From NCBI GenBank assembly GCA_016795505.1, contig JAEUHH010000016.1:1-64000 (forward strand): a stretch of DNA of 64,000 nucleotides, given 5' to 3'. Below are positions 10,210-19,037 of the stretch, piece by piece. How positions within the stretch are numbered: the stretch's first letter is position 1; each line of letters begins with the position of its first letter. A program made the position numbers and the translations under genes. The DNA comes from Verrucomicrobiales bacterium (GTDB lineage: Bacteria > Verrucomicrobiota > Verrucomicrobiia > Verrucomicrobiales > DEV007). The notes under the pieces are model-generated. The model had not been told where the DNA came from. It did not search any database and saw nothing but the letters and a program-made list of their open reading frames with translations.

Positions 10210-10983
10210 ATGACATCCTGCCGCACGCTTTTCCTCATCACCCTGCCCGTGCTGAGCCTGCTCCTCGGTCCAGCTCTGGCGCCCGCTCAGGAGCTTTCCC
10301 CGCCCCTCATCGCCGCCCTCGAAGCCGATGACATAGACAAAGTCATCTCCCTCACCGAGGACGCCGCCAAAAATTCACCTCAGGAGCGCATCCGGGCCTC
10401 GGCTTTGCAACGCCGCGGGGCGGCCCATTTTTTTGCGGGCAAGATCACCGAGTCGATTGCCGATTTCGACGACTACCTCGCGATCAACCCCCAGGAGGAC
10501 CCCTATCATTGGCAACGTGGCATCTCCTATTATTACGCAGGCGCTTTTGAAAAAGGCCGCGCCCAATTCGAGCGGCACCAGACGGTGAATCCCCAGGATG
10601 TCGAAAATGCCGTCTTTCACTTCATCTGCGCCGCCCGCGAGCCTGGTGGCTCGGTGGAGAAAGCCCGCGCCGGCTTCATCACCATCGAATCCGACCCCCG
10701 CGTGCCCATGAAAGAGATCTGGGCGCTCTACGCCGGCAAAGGCACCGTCGACGACGTGCTCAAAGCCGCCACCGCCGGCACTCCGGGCGAGGAGGAACTC
10801 CGCAATCGCCTCTGTTACGCCCATCTTTACATCGCCCTCTATCTCGAGGCCTCCGGCGATGCCGAGGGCAGCGCCCGCCATATCGCCCTCGCCGCTGGAA
10901 AATACCGAATGGACCACTACATGGGCAAAGTCGCCCAGGTCCACGCCAAGCTCCGCGGCGTCAAGCCGGAGCCAGCCGAGTGA
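10210..10983 (+). CDS. Exported TPR-repeat protein
   Basis: 257 aa. The signal peptide is MTSCRTLFLITLPVLSLLLG, with a likely cut near APAQE. The body is helical with TPR-like pairs: RASALQRRGAAHFFAGKITESIADFDDYLAINPQ (about 60-95) and DPYHWQRGISYYYAGAFEKGRAQFERHQTVNPQ (about 97-130), then less regular helices to the C terminus. The architecture is like NlpI-type periplasmic TPR proteins, but I cannot assign a partner. I chose the ATG at 10210 because it opens the signal peptide; the longer frame runs back into the terminator. First gene of a likely three-gene run with the methyltransferase (37-bp gap) and the small membrane protein. Confidence 0.85.
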   Translation: MTSCRTLFLITLPVLSLLLGPALAPAQELSPPLIAALEADDIDKVISLTEDAAKNSPQERIRASALQRRGAAHFFAGKITESIADFDDYLAINPQEDPYHWQRGISYYYAGAFEKGRAQFERHQTVNPQDVENAVFHFICAAREPGGSVEKARAGFITIESDPRVPMKEIWALYAGKGTVDDVLKAATAGTPGEEELRNRLCYAHLYIALYLEASGDAEGSARHIALAAGKYRMDHYMGKVAQVHAKLRGVKPEPAE

Positions 10984-11020
10984 ATCCCCCCAGCCTTTGC
11001 CCCGTCCCCCCCGTTCCGCC

Positions 11021-11782
11021 ATGAATCCCCGTTCCCTACCCACCCTGCTGGCTCTCGCCAGCGCCGGTCTCTGCCTCGCCGCCGCCGTGGCTCAGGAGAC
11101 CAAGCCAGCCGCAGCCGAAGCCGCCCCACGCTACACCACCAAGGAGCCCTCCCGCGACGGCACCGGCAAAGTATACATGGGCCGGGAGACGGCACAGGTC
11201 GTCGGTCATGGCGCCGTGCGGTGGCTGGAGCGTCCCGAACGCGAGCGCGAGGAGTTGCCGCTGGAAGTCGTGAAAAACATGGACCTGCGCCCCACCGACG
11301 TCGTCGCCGACATCGGAGCCGGCTCCGGCTATTTCACCTTCCGCATCGCCCCCGCGGTTCCGCAGGGAAAAGTCATCGCCGTCGACATTCAGCAGGCCAT
11401 GCTCGATGTCGTCACCGAGCGCCAGAAGGAAGCCGGGCTCACCAATGTCGAGACCTTGCTCGGCCAGATCGACGATACCAAATTGCCCGCCGGCCAGGTC
11501 GATGCCGTCATCATGGTCGACGCCTACCACGAGTTTTCCCACCCCTGGGAGATGATGACCTCCATCGTGCGCGGTCTGAAGCCGGGCGGCCGCGTCATCC
11601 TGATCGAATACCGGGGCGAGGACCCCACCGTGGCCATCAAGCCCCTCCACAAAATGACCCAGCGCCAGGCCATCGCGGAAATGCGCGCCGTCGGGCTGGA
11701 ACACGTCGAGACCCGCGATTTCCTGCCCAGCCAGCACTTCATGATCTTCCGGAAGCCCGCAGCAGCCGCTTCCCAGCCCTGA
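11021..11782 (+). CDS. Exported SAM-dependent methyltransferase-like protein
   Basis: 253 aa. Residues 1-25 (MNPRSLPTLLALASAGLCLAAAVAQ) form a signal peptide, after which a class I methyltransferase fold follows. Motif I is VVADIGAGSGYFTFRIA (about residues 90-106), an acidic residue ends strand 2 (VIAVDIQQ), and motif IV is DAVIMVDAYHEFSHPWE, then LKPGGRVILIEYRGEDP. Such exported methyltransferase-like proteins occur in Planctomycetes and Verrucomicrobia, but their substrate is unknown, and SAM is not normally expected outside the cytoplasm. The conserved GRETAQVVGHGAVRWLERPER segment precedes the fold. A membrane-anchored cytoplasmic protein is the main alternative. Confidence 0.85.
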   Translation: MNPRSLPTLLALASAGLCLAAAVAQETKPAAAEAAPRYTTKEPSRDGTGKVYMGRETAQVVGHGAVRWLERPEREREELPLEVVKNMDLRPTDVVADIGAGSGYFTFRIAPAVPQGKVIAVDIQQAMLDVVTERQKEAGLTNVETLLGQIDDTKLPAGQVDAVIMVDAYHEFSHPWEMMTSIVRGLKPGGRVILIEYRGEDPTVAIKPLHKMTQRQAIAEMRAVGLEHVETRDFLPSQHFMIFRKPAAAASQP

Positions 11783-11795
11783 TCGCCACCCGGGC

Positions 11796-12158
11796 ATGAC
11801 CACCCGGCGCCTGTCGCTCGTCGTCTGGCTCCTCGCCGTCTGCGGCGCGCTGGCTTGGTGGCCACTGAGCCATCACTACTCCGCCGGATTTGTCGCCACC
11901 GTGCCCCACGGCAAGGGCGCGGGCGAGGCTGGCTTTGCCGTCGTCAGCGGGATGGGCAAGATCGTATCCTACCTCTCCTGGTCATCCCGTTTCTCCCGAC
12001 GGTCCGCCTATTTCGAGCCGGTGCTGCCCCATGAGTTTCCCCATCCCTGGTTCGGCTGGCAGGCGGAGGGCGGGCGGCTCTGGGTTTCGCTTCCGGTCCC
12101 TTTCATCGCCGCACTCCTCGCCGGTGCCGCGGTCTGGCACATTCGGCGGCGCCGATGA
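11796..12158 (+). CDS. Small membrane protein of unknown function
   Basis: 120 aa. Two hydrophobic segments: about 7-23 (LSLVVWLLAVCGALAWW) and about 97-115 (VSLPVPFIAALLAGAAVWH), the latter followed by an Arg-rich tail, HIRRRR. The loop between would be exported. It starts 13 bp after the methyltransferase gene and is probably cotranscribed. No family recognised. A GATC-flanked repeat begins at its 3' end. Confidence 0.65.
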   Translation: MTTRRLSLVVWLLAVCGALAWWPLSHHYSAGFVATVPHGKGAGEAGFAVVSGMGKIVSYLSWSSRFSRRSAYFEPVLPHEFPHPWFGWQAEGGRLWVSLPVPFIAALLAGAAVWHIRRRR

Positions 12159-12198
12159 GACAGGGTCTGATCGGCGATCGAACAGGGTCTCATCAGAC
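12152..12198. repeat. GATC-flanked dimer repeat, copy 3
   Basis: CCGATGAGACAGGGTCTGATCGG, continuing with a second unit GATCGAACAGGGTCTCATC. It lies between two convergent genes and overlaps both 3' ends by a few bases. The inverted flanks CCGAT...ATCGG could form a hairpin. Confidence 0.8.
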
Positions 12199-12897
12199 CC
12201 GCGGCTTCGGGCGACGCGGGGGCGGCAGGGTCGAGCCCGGTTGATTATCAGCCAGGCGGGCAGCGGTCGTGGGCGGACCGGGCAATTCCTTCAATTCGGG
12301 CACCCATTCGACCTCCCCGGTGGATTCTGACTCGGCGGAGATCGGCTCTTCCGGCTTCACTGGCTGGGCCGGACCGACCGACGACTGCTTCGGCAGCGGC
12401 ATGGGCCGGTCGATTTTGACCGGTGGCTTCGGCTTGGCGGACTCTTTGGCCGGGGCCGGCGCCTTCGCCTTGGGCGGCTCCATCAGTGCGGCTGGCACCG
12501 GCGTATCCGGCACGACTCCGATGAGCCGGGTATTCCCCGCCGCGATCTGCTCGGCGAAGAGATTGAGCTGAAAATCCGCCAGGAAGGCTCGCGCCGCCTT
12601 GGCGATGAAATCGACCTCCTCGGCCAGCATGTGCATGACGATGAGGCGGAACTCGCCGTCCTCCACCAGCGTCACGCAGCCGCCGTCATAGCCGAAGCTC
12701 ATCTGGTCGACGCGCCGCTTCTTCTTTTTAAAGTAAGCCTGAATGTCATCAATGGCCGTGACCATGTCGTTCACCCGCGCCTCGGAGAAGGCGAACAGGT
12801 TCACCAGCACTTCGGAGCCGCGGGTCAGGCACACGCCGCAGACGGTGCCGGCATTGCGGAGGGCGGACAGGGGTCCCTGGATGCTTTCCTTGCTCAT
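12193..12897 (-). CDS. Roadblock/LC7-like domain protein with Pro-rich tail
   Basis: 234 aa. Residues 1-120 have the strand-helix pattern of roadblock/LC7-fold proteins (GTVCGVCLTRGSEVLVNLFAFSEARVNDMVTAI, then QMSFGYDGGCVTLVEDGEFRLIVMH and a long helix). Residues about 130-234 are low-complexity, rich in Pro, Lys and Ala. No signal peptide, so cytosolic. It follows a 134-aa gene on the same strand after 19 bp; the two probably form an operon. In other bacteria roadblock proteins act with small GTPases in motility or polarity, but no GTPase is nearby. Family assignment is by fold pattern only. Confidence 0.55.
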   Translation of the reverse strand: MSKESIQGPLSALRNAGTVCGVCLTRGSEVLVNLFAFSEARVNDMVTAIDDIQAYFKKKKRRVDQMSFGYDGGCVTLVEDGEFRLIVMHMLAEEVDFIAKAARAFLADFQLNLFAEQIAAGNTRLIGVVPDTPVPAALMEPPKAKAPAPAKESAKPKPPVKIDRPMPLPKQSSVGPAQPVKPEEPISAESESTGEVEWVPELKELPGPPTTAARLADNQPGSTLPPPRRPKPRV

Positions 12898-12916
12898 CGT
12901 CGTGCCGGGGCGGCGC

Positions 12917-13321
12917 TCATTCGTTCATGTAGTGATTCAGGCCGGCGAGCAGTTCCCGCATTGCCATGCGGCGGTTCACCAAGCCGCCGACCAAGTCGGG
13001 CTTGCGCGGATCGGAATTCGGATCGTAGCGGAAGGCGATGGTCTCATCACCGTCATAGATGACGCCGAAGGCGATGGCGTTCATCTCCAGCCGCTCACCC
13101 ACGATCTGGGCGCACTCCTGCAGGGTCATCAGTTCATCGGCAAAGCGCTCCGTGTCGGCCCGCCCGCTGCGTCCTCGCGCCGCACCACCGGAGACGCGGA
13201 AATAGCGCGGCCGCTGCTTGTCGAGGGCCTCCGTGAGCACGGGATTCGCCTCCGAGCCGCTGGCAGCGGCCGGCTTTTGGGCGGTTTCCGGGGTCGGAGT
13301 GGGTTTTTCCGGGTTGCTCAT
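12917..13321 (-). CDS. Hypothetical protein, partner of the roadblock-like gene
   Basis: 134 aa. The first 30 residues are a disordered Pro/Thr/Ala segment. The rest (ALDKQRPRYFRVSGG... ELMTLQECAQIVGERLEMNAIAFGVIYDGDETIAFRYDPNSD... LLAGLNHYMNE) is a compact alpha/beta domain. The EECAQIVGERL helix followed by AFGVIYDGDETIAF strands is reminiscent of the same roadblock fold as its downstream neighbour, which would suggest a heterodimer. That is inference. It is the first gene of the two-gene unit, with a divergent AT-rich promoter region shared with the pseudopilin gene. Confidence 0.55.
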   Translation of the reverse strand: MSNPEKPTPTPETAQKPAAASGSEANPVLTEALDKQRPRYFRVSGGAARGRSGRADTERFADELMTLQECAQIVGERLEMNAIAFGVIYDGDETIAFRYDPNSDPRKPDLVGGLVNRRMAMRELLAGLNHYMNE

Positions 13322-13554
13322 GGCTTCTTCCCCGTTTCGGGGGGAAATGAAGCGTCATTTTCCCAGAAAAACCGTAAAAGTCGAAGAAAAACGGCTTCCA
13401 ACCCCCTCTCCCAAGTCCGACTGGCGGGAATCGGACAGCGGCGGGAGGCAATGATCTCAATTTCTGCGTGTTGGAGTAAATTTCCAAATTCGAGAACTCT
13501 TTTTTATTATTTTTATTGATTTTTATGGTTTTTATTTCAATTTTAGCCAGTGCT

Positions 13555-15489
13555 ATGAAAAGGGCTCGAGAGTTTTCCTCTGGATTTACCTTCGTGGAGG
13601 TGATGGTGACGGTGACGGTGGTCGGCATCGTCGCCACGGTTGCCTATCTGGCTTTGGGCGATCTGAATCAGGGCGCCAAGAACCAGAAACTGCAATCCGA
13701 CGCGGACAATCTGAATCGCGCGGTGAAAGTCTATCTCGCGAGCGGCGGCTCTCTGGACGGCGCTGACACGGTCGAGGAAGTGCTGTTCCGCCTGAAATCG
13801 GCCGCTTCCTCCGATTCTTCTTACCGCCTGCCGGGTCTGAGCGGCAGCCTGATCGATCCGCGCCTGACGGTGCGAAAGGCGAAAAAGTCGAAAGCCACCC
13901 AGATCGGCACCGTTGAATCGAGAAATCCGAATCAACTTCAACAGATCCAACAGACCGATCAGGTCGCCGGAGATCCGGTGAAGCAGGAGCCCGGCTCTGT
14001 GGCCGCCGGCGCGGAAGAAGCCTCAGACAAATCGGTCACCTGGGACCCGACCACCCTGAGTTTCGTCGTCGGCGACTCCGGCGGCGAGGTGGCGGAATTC
14101 TACATTAACGAAGAATCCACCGGAACGGACGAAGAGCCGGCCACCATCGATCGGGAAGGTGCCATGCTTTACGCCAAGGAGTCGGGCTGGATCTGGGACT
14201 ACTCGGATCGCTCCCCCATCACTCTGCCGCCCGGACCGACGGCGATCGAAGTGACGGCCGGCGCGCCTGACACGACGGCTTCGCCAACCAGCCCACCGGC
14301 ATCGCCGCCGCCCTCGACGCCGAGCCCCACCGTCTCCGGCCCCCTCGCCCAGCCCTATGTCACCGTGCCTGGCGGCTCCTACTCGATCCGCATCTACGAC
14401 CTGTATGTCGCGGCCGTGAATCCCAACCCGCCCGGCTCGTCGAAGCTGGTCTATGCGATCGACTACGGTGCCTGGGTGGACTACTCCGCTCCCGTCAATG
14501 TGCCGCCCGGCTCTGTGCTTAGCGTCCAGGCGATCGCTCTGACTTCCGACTGGTCCGACAGCCGCAAGATCGACGAAAGCTATCAAGCTGAGCCAGATCT
14601 GCTCACACCGCCTGTCATCGGGACATCCCGGAACACCTTCGGTTATCTCTTTGGCCGAACCATCGCCGTCTCTCTGACCAACCCCAATCCCCCGGGGTCG
14701 TCGACCCTGCGCTATCGGCTGGGTGACGGTCCCTGGCAGGACTATTCCGGCCCCTTCAACCTGAGTCGTGCAGATTACCCCAGCGGTGTGCGCATCGAGG
14801 CCGAGGCGGTGCCCTCCAGCAGCCCCTACTGGCTGGCGAGTACGGTGTCAGACCGGGTGCTGACAGTGGCGCCACTGGATCTGTCGTCCAGCACGAGCGG
14901 GGCTTTTTCCACTCCTATCGGATCCGATCAGATCGTCACCAATCTGACCGGCACCGGGGTGGCAGAGTCTTCGCTCTTTCAGTGGGGCGATGTCGCCGTC
15001 CGCGAAGGCGAAACCCGTGTGATGACCCAGAGTTCGCTCGATTTCAACGGGTTGGCGATCGGGGCGATTCAGGAAGGCCAGCGCTTCCAGGTCGGGACCC
15101 TGAACTACTACAATGGCACATCGTATGCATTCGACGCCGCCACGGGCACTATCAGCCTGGCCGTGACCGGTGTCTCCTTCGGCATGGATGTGAACCTCCG
15201 GGCCGATGGCGTGGACCTGAACACGCGGTTCAACTTTGATTTCGAGTTGGTCAACGTGGTCAACATTGAGGACCCCAACGATCCCTGGGCCGATGCCGAC
15301 TTTGTTCGCGTCAACCGGACTCTCGCCACCGAGCGGCTCCAGATCGATGACCGCTACTATGACTTCACCCTGGAGTTCGGTGAAACGACGGACGCCGGCT
15401 TCGCCACTTTCAATGAATTCCACGTGCTCGAGTATGCCGGCGCCGATGTGAAGGTCTACGGGACCTTCAGCGAAGTGCTGTTCCCCTGA
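13555..15489 (+). CDS. Very large pseudopilin with C-terminal beta domains
   Basis: 644 aa. The N terminus is a class III (type IV pilin/type II secretion) signal: short basic leader, then SSGFTFVEVMVTVTVVGIVATVAYLALG with the cut after Gly and Glu at +5. The following NLNRAVKVYLASGG segment is the pilin helix. Usual pseudopilins are 150-250 aa. Here about 480 residues are added: a Pro/Ser/Thr linker (about 235-265), two chitobiase-C-terminal-like beta modules (about 270-345 and 355-435, each with NPNPPGSS...Y...G.W..YS), and a domain resembling choice-of-anchor K (WGD... SSLDFNG... FQVGTLNYYNGTSYAF). Likely a minor tip or adhesin subunit; no assembly genes are nearby. The upstream 60 bp are extremely AT-rich. 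Confidence 0.85.
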   Translation: MKRAREFSSGFTFVEVMVTVTVVGIVATVAYLALGDLNQGAKNQKLQSDADNLNRAVKVYLASGGSLDGADTVEEVLFRLKSAASSDSSYRLPGLSGSLIDPRLTVRKAKKSKATQIGTVESRNPNQLQQIQQTDQVAGDPVKQEPGSVAAGAEEASDKSVTWDPTTLSFVVGDSGGEVAEFYINEESTGTDEEPATIDREGAMLYAKESGWIWDYSDRSPITLPPGPTAIEVTAGAPDTTASPTSPPASPPPSTPSPTVSGPLAQPYVTVPGGSYSIRIYDLYVAAVNPNPPGSSKLVYAIDYGAWVDYSAPVNVPPGSVLSVQAIALTSDWSDSRKIDESYQAEPDLLTPPVIGTSRNTFGYLFGRTIAVSLTNPNPPGSSTLRYRLGDGPWQDYSGPFNLSRADYPSGVRIEAEAVPSSSPYWLASTVSDRVLTVAPLDLSSSTSGAFSTPIGSDQIVTNLTGTGVAESSLFQWGDVAVREGETRVMTQSSLDFNGLAIGAIQEGQRFQVGTLNYYNGTSYAFDAATGTISLAVTGVSFGMDVNLRADGVDLNTRFNFDFELVNVVNIEDPNDPWADADFVRVNRTLATERLQIDDRYYDFTLEFGETTDAGFATFNEFHVLEYAGADVKVYGTFSEVLFP

Positions 15490-15582
15490 TCGCGCCGCAT
15501 CGTATCGGGTTGACCCGGGCCACGGCTTTCCCTTACCCTGCCGGGACAATCGACCGGTCGCGTGCCGGCGGAAAATGCCCGC

Positions 15583-17871
15583 ATGTTCCGGCTTGCCTAC
15601 CAGCCACCCTTTCCCTTCGTCGCCGCCTGCCTCGCCGGCACGCTCTGGCTTCTTTTTGCGAGTCTGACGAGCGCCAATGAGACAGGTGTGGCGTTTTTCG
15701 AAAGCCGCATCCGCCCCGCTCTCATCACCCACTGCTACGAGTGCCACAGCGCGGAAGCGAAGAAGATCAAGGGCGGTCTGCGACTCGACAGCCGGGCTGG
15801 CTGGATGACCGGAGGCGACAGCGGCCCGGCCATCCTCCCCGGAAAGCCGGAGGAATCGCCCCTGTTTGCCGCGATCGCCCATCTGGGTGACCAACCGGAA
15901 ATGCCACCGCGGGAGAAACTGCCGCCGGAGACCATCGCCGATTTCCGTGCCTGGATCGCCTCCGGAGCCGCCGATCCCCGCACCGAAGAGCCGGCCGGAG
16001 CCAGCGACGCCGCGCGCGTGGTCATCGATCTCGAAGCCGGTCGCCGCCACTGGGCATTCCTCCCGCCGATTCAGACCGACCCGCCATCCGTCCGCGATGC
16101 AGACTGGCCACGCGGCGAAATCGATCGCCATTTGCTCGCCCGCCAGGAAGCTGCCGGGCTCTCGCCGGGACCCGATGCCACGCCGGAGGTGCTGGTCCGT
16201 CGGCTGACCTTCGACCTCACCGGTCTGCCTCCCGCGCCGGCCGAAACCATGGCCTTCCTCCTCGACTGGGAACGCGATCCCGATGCCGCCCTTGCTCTGC
16301 TGGTCGACCGCCTGCTCGCCTCGCCGGCTTTCGGTGAAAAATGGGCGCGCCACTGGCTGGATCTCGCCCGCTATGCCGACTCCAACGGCGGAGACATCAA
16401 CCTCACCTACCCAAATGCGTGGCGCTACCGGGACTACGTCGTCGATGCCTACAACCGCGACTTGCCCTACGACCAATTCCTCCGCGAGCAGATCGCCGGG
16501 GACCTCATCGCCGCCGCCCCGGAGCATCCCCGACACGTCGAATCGCTCATCGCGACGGGATTTCTCATCGTGGGCCCCAAAATGCTGTCCGAGCGCGACA
16601 AGGAAAAGATGCACCTCGATGTCGCCGATGATCAGATCGACACCGTCGGCCGGGCCATCCTCGGGCTCACTCTGGGCTGCGCGCGTTGCCACGACCACAA
16701 GTTCGACCCGGTGCCGACGGCCGATTACTACGCTCTCGCCGGGATTTTCCGCAGCACCCGCACCGCCGAGGGCGTGAGGATGAACAACGTGAACGTGTCC
16801 GGCTGGATCGAGCGCGACCTTCCCGGCCCGCCGGGGCAGAAAGCCATGGCCGCTCAGGACCGGCCCGCCGCCGAGATCGCTGACCTGGCCATCCGGGTGC
16901 GTGGCGAACCCGGATTGACCGGCCCGATCGAGCCACGCGGCTTTCTCCAAGTCGCCAGCCTGCCCGGCACGGCCCGCCCCGACATCGCGCCCGGCGAAAG
17001 CGGCCGCCGCGAATTGGCGGAGTGGTTGACCGACCGTCGCCACCCGCTGACGGCCCGGGTCTACGTCAACCGGTTGTGGAGCCAGCTCTTCGGCACCGGC
17101 CTGGTCTCGACTCTCGATAATTTTGGCCCTCAGGGAGAGGCGCCCAGTCATCCCGAATTGCTCGACTGGCTCGCCGTCGACTTCATGGAGCACGGCTGGT
17201 CGACGAAACACACCCTCCGGCGCATCGCCCTGAGCCGCGCCTACCGTCTCGCCTCACCCACGGCCGACCACCCCCGCCCGGCAAGTGATCCAGACGGTCG
17301 GCTCCTCACCCATCAGCATCGCCGCCGCCTGCCGGCGGAGTCGATCCGCGACGCCCTGCTGGTGGCTTCGGAAAACTGGGAATCGGGCTCCGGCGGTTCG
17401 CCAGTGTCCCATCTCGGCGAGCAGGCCATCGCCAACAGTTCCAGCCAGGGCGGCAGCGCCCAAACGACCAGTCACCGCCGCCGCAGCCTCTACCTGCCCA
17501 TGGTCCGGGGCGACATGCCGGATTTCCTCGAAGCCTTCGACATGGCCAATCCCGATGTCGCCACCGGCGAGCGGGCCTTCACGACCGTGCCCGGCCAGTC
17601 GCTGCTGATGATGAACGCCCCCTTCGTCCGCGAGATCGCGGCCGCCATCGCCGGGCGCACCCTTGATGCCTCCCCGCCGGGCAATACCACGGCGGCAATC
17701 GCCGACATCTACCGCAAATTACTGGGACGCACTCCTACCGACTACGAGTCATCTCACGCGCGGGCCTTTCTCGCCGAACTCGAAGCCGAGGAGTCGCTCG
17801 ACTCCCACACCGCCCTAGCGATTCTGGCCAAGGTGTTGACCGGCTCCACCGAATTCCGCTTTCTCGAGTGA
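15583..17871 (+). CDS. PSCyt1-DUF1549-DUF1553 cytochrome protein (compact form)
   Basis: 762 aa. An N-terminal membrane or signal segment spans about residues 11-32. The c-type heme site is CYECH at 51-55 (PSCyt1), with GGDSGPAILPGKPEESPL after it. DUF1549 starts near 170 (IDRHLLARQEAAGLSP... [14 protein letters not shown]... WARHWLDLARYADSNG). DUF1553 starts near 480 (ELAEWLTDRRHPLTARVYVNRLWSQLFGTGLV... PSHPELLDWLAVDFMEHGWS). This family is greatly expanded in Planctomycetes and Verrucomicrobia and often linked to sulfatases or DUF1501 proteins; the biochemical role is unsettled. This copy lacks an inserted carbohydrate-binding or LamG domain and has no DUF1501 partner beside it. I preferred the ATG at 15583 over a GTG seven codons upstream. 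Confidence 0.92.
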   Translation: MFRLAYQPPFPFVAACLAGTLWLLFASLTSANETGVAFFESRIRPALITHCYECHSAEAKKIKGGLRLDSRAGWMTGGDSGPAILPGKPEESPLFAAIAHLGDQPEMPPREKLPPETIADFRAWIASGAADPRTEEPAGASDAARVVIDLEAGRRHWAFLPPIQTDPPSVRDADWPRGEIDRHLLARQEAAGLSPGPDATPEVLVRRLTFDLTGLPPAPAETMAFLLDWERDPDAALALLVDRLLASPAFGEKWARHWLDLARYADSNGGDINLTYPNAWRYRDYVVDAYNRDLPYDQFLREQIAGDLIAAAPEHPRHVESLIATGFLIVGPKMLSERDKEKMHLDVADDQIDTVGRAILGLTLGCARCHDHKFDPVPTADYYALAGIFRSTRTAEGVRMNNVNVSGWIERDLPGPPGQKAMAAQDRPAAEIADLAIRVRGEPGLTGPIEPRGFLQVASLPGTARPDIAPGESGRRELAEWLTDRRHPLTARVYVNRLWSQLFGTGLVSTLDNFGPQGEAPSHPELLDWLAVDFMEHGWSTKHTLRRIALSRAYRLASPTADHPRPASDPDGRLLTHQHRRRLPAESIRDALLVASENWESGSGGSPVSHLGEQAIANSSSQGGSAQTTSHRRRSLYLPMVRGDMPDFLEAFDMANPDVATGERAFTTVPGQSLLMMNAPFVREIAAAIAGRTLDASPPGNTTAAIADIYRKLLGRTPTDYESSHARAFLAELEAEESLDSHTALAILAKVLTGSTEFRFLE

Positions 17872-17883
17872 CCGGCCGGCCGC

Positions 17884-18996
17884 TCAGAGCGTGACCGGGG
17901 TCACAGTGAGTTGCTCGATGCCATCTTCGGTAACGAGATAGTTTTCCTCGATCCGAATGCCGGCCTGCAGGCTGTCATAGTAAAGCCCCGGCTCGACCGT
18001 GAACACTTCACCCGCCTGGAAGGCCTCGTCCCAGTGCGGATTCAGGTGCGGCGCCTCGTGGGGATACAGCCCGATGCCGTGGCCCAGATGATGCCAGAAC
18101 GACCCCGTCGGGTCCACGGCGTCGAGGTGGGCCTTGCACCGGTCATAGAGTGCCCGGCAAGAGGCTCCCGGACGCACCATCTCCTTCACGATGTCAAAAA
18201 CGGCCACGATCGTCTCCCAGGCCCTCATCTGGGCATCGGTAGGCTGCCGGTTCACGGCAAAAGCCCGGCAATTGTCCGCAAAATAGCCCCGGTAGGCCGG
18301 TCCGAGATCCAGAATGTAGAGCTCCCCATCCCGCGCCACCACGCCCTCCCGGGCCGGGCCACCGGGCGAGTTGCACTGGTAATCATTGCCCAACTGATGC
18401 GAGAGCGACTCCCCCGCCTCGGCCACGGCGGCGGCATGGAGTTCGCTGAAAACTTCCAGTTCCGAGACACCCGGTCGGATGATCTCACGCGCGCGCCGAT
18501 ACATGGCATCACTGCAGGCGATGGCCTTGCGGATCATCGCCACCTCGTCGCTTTCCTTGATCCGGCGCAAATCCCACAGCACCGGGTCGAGATCTATCGA
18601 TGCCTCGCCGACCGCCCGCGCCACATGGGTTGGAAACGCGGAAAACTCCGCGCCGATCCTCGCTCCGCTGCGTCCCACCACCTGCCCCAGCGCTTCCGCA
18701 ATCGCCTGCACCGCCTCCATCCGCAGAGTGGCCTGCCACTGCATCGCAAACGTCGCCACCCGGTCGGCGGCATGAAAGGCGGGCTCATGATTCGGCGCGA
18801 TGAGCGTGCAATCGCCATTAAGATCGAGCACCGCCGCCGCCGACATCAACCAATGCGGGCGGAAGCCGGTCAGCCATTGCACATGCTCGCGCGTCACCAC
18901 CACGGCGCGCTCAACGCCTGCTTCGGCCATCCGCTCCCGCAGCCGCCGCTGCCGTGCCCGGCACCCTTCCTCAGTCAATTGTGGCTTCTCAATCAT
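17884..18996 (-). CDS. M24 family metallopeptidase (Xaa-Pro aminopeptidase-like)
   Basis: 370 aa. An N-terminal creatinase-type domain (about 1-145) is followed by a pita-bread catalytic domain. All five metal ligands are present: Asp230 (YILDLGP), Asp241 (FADNCR), His306 (HHLGHGIGLYPHEAP), Glu335 (FTVEPGLYY) and Glu350 (IRIEENYLV). Cytosolic. It is the last gene of a minus-strand run (Gfo/Idh, SDR, peptidase; 41-bp gap to the SDR gene), so its true substrate may be a small compound, as in creatinase-like members, rather than a peptide. The start ATG at 18996 opens the usual N-terminal domain. Confidence 0.92.
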   Translation of the reverse strand: MIEKPQLTEEGCRARQRRLRERMAEAGVERAVVVTREHVQWLTGFRPHWLMSAAAVLDLNGDCTLIAPNHEPAFHAADRVATFAMQWQATLRMEAVQAIAEALGQVVGRSGARIGAEFSAFPTHVARAVGEASIDLDPVLWDLRRIKESDEVAMIRKAIACSDAMYRRAREIIRPGVSELEVFSELHAAAVAEAGESLSHQLGNDYQCNSPGGPAREGVVARDGELYILDLGPAYRGYFADNCRAFAVNRQPTDAQMRAWETIVAVFDIVKEMVRPGASCRALYDRCKAHLDAVDPTGSFWHHLGHGIGLYPHEAPHLNPHWDEAFQAGEVFTVEPGLYYDSLQAGIRIEENYLVTEDGIEQLTVTPVTL

Positions 18997-19037
18997 AACT
19001 TTCCAAGATTCGAAAACGGAAAACGACCTGCCGATCC

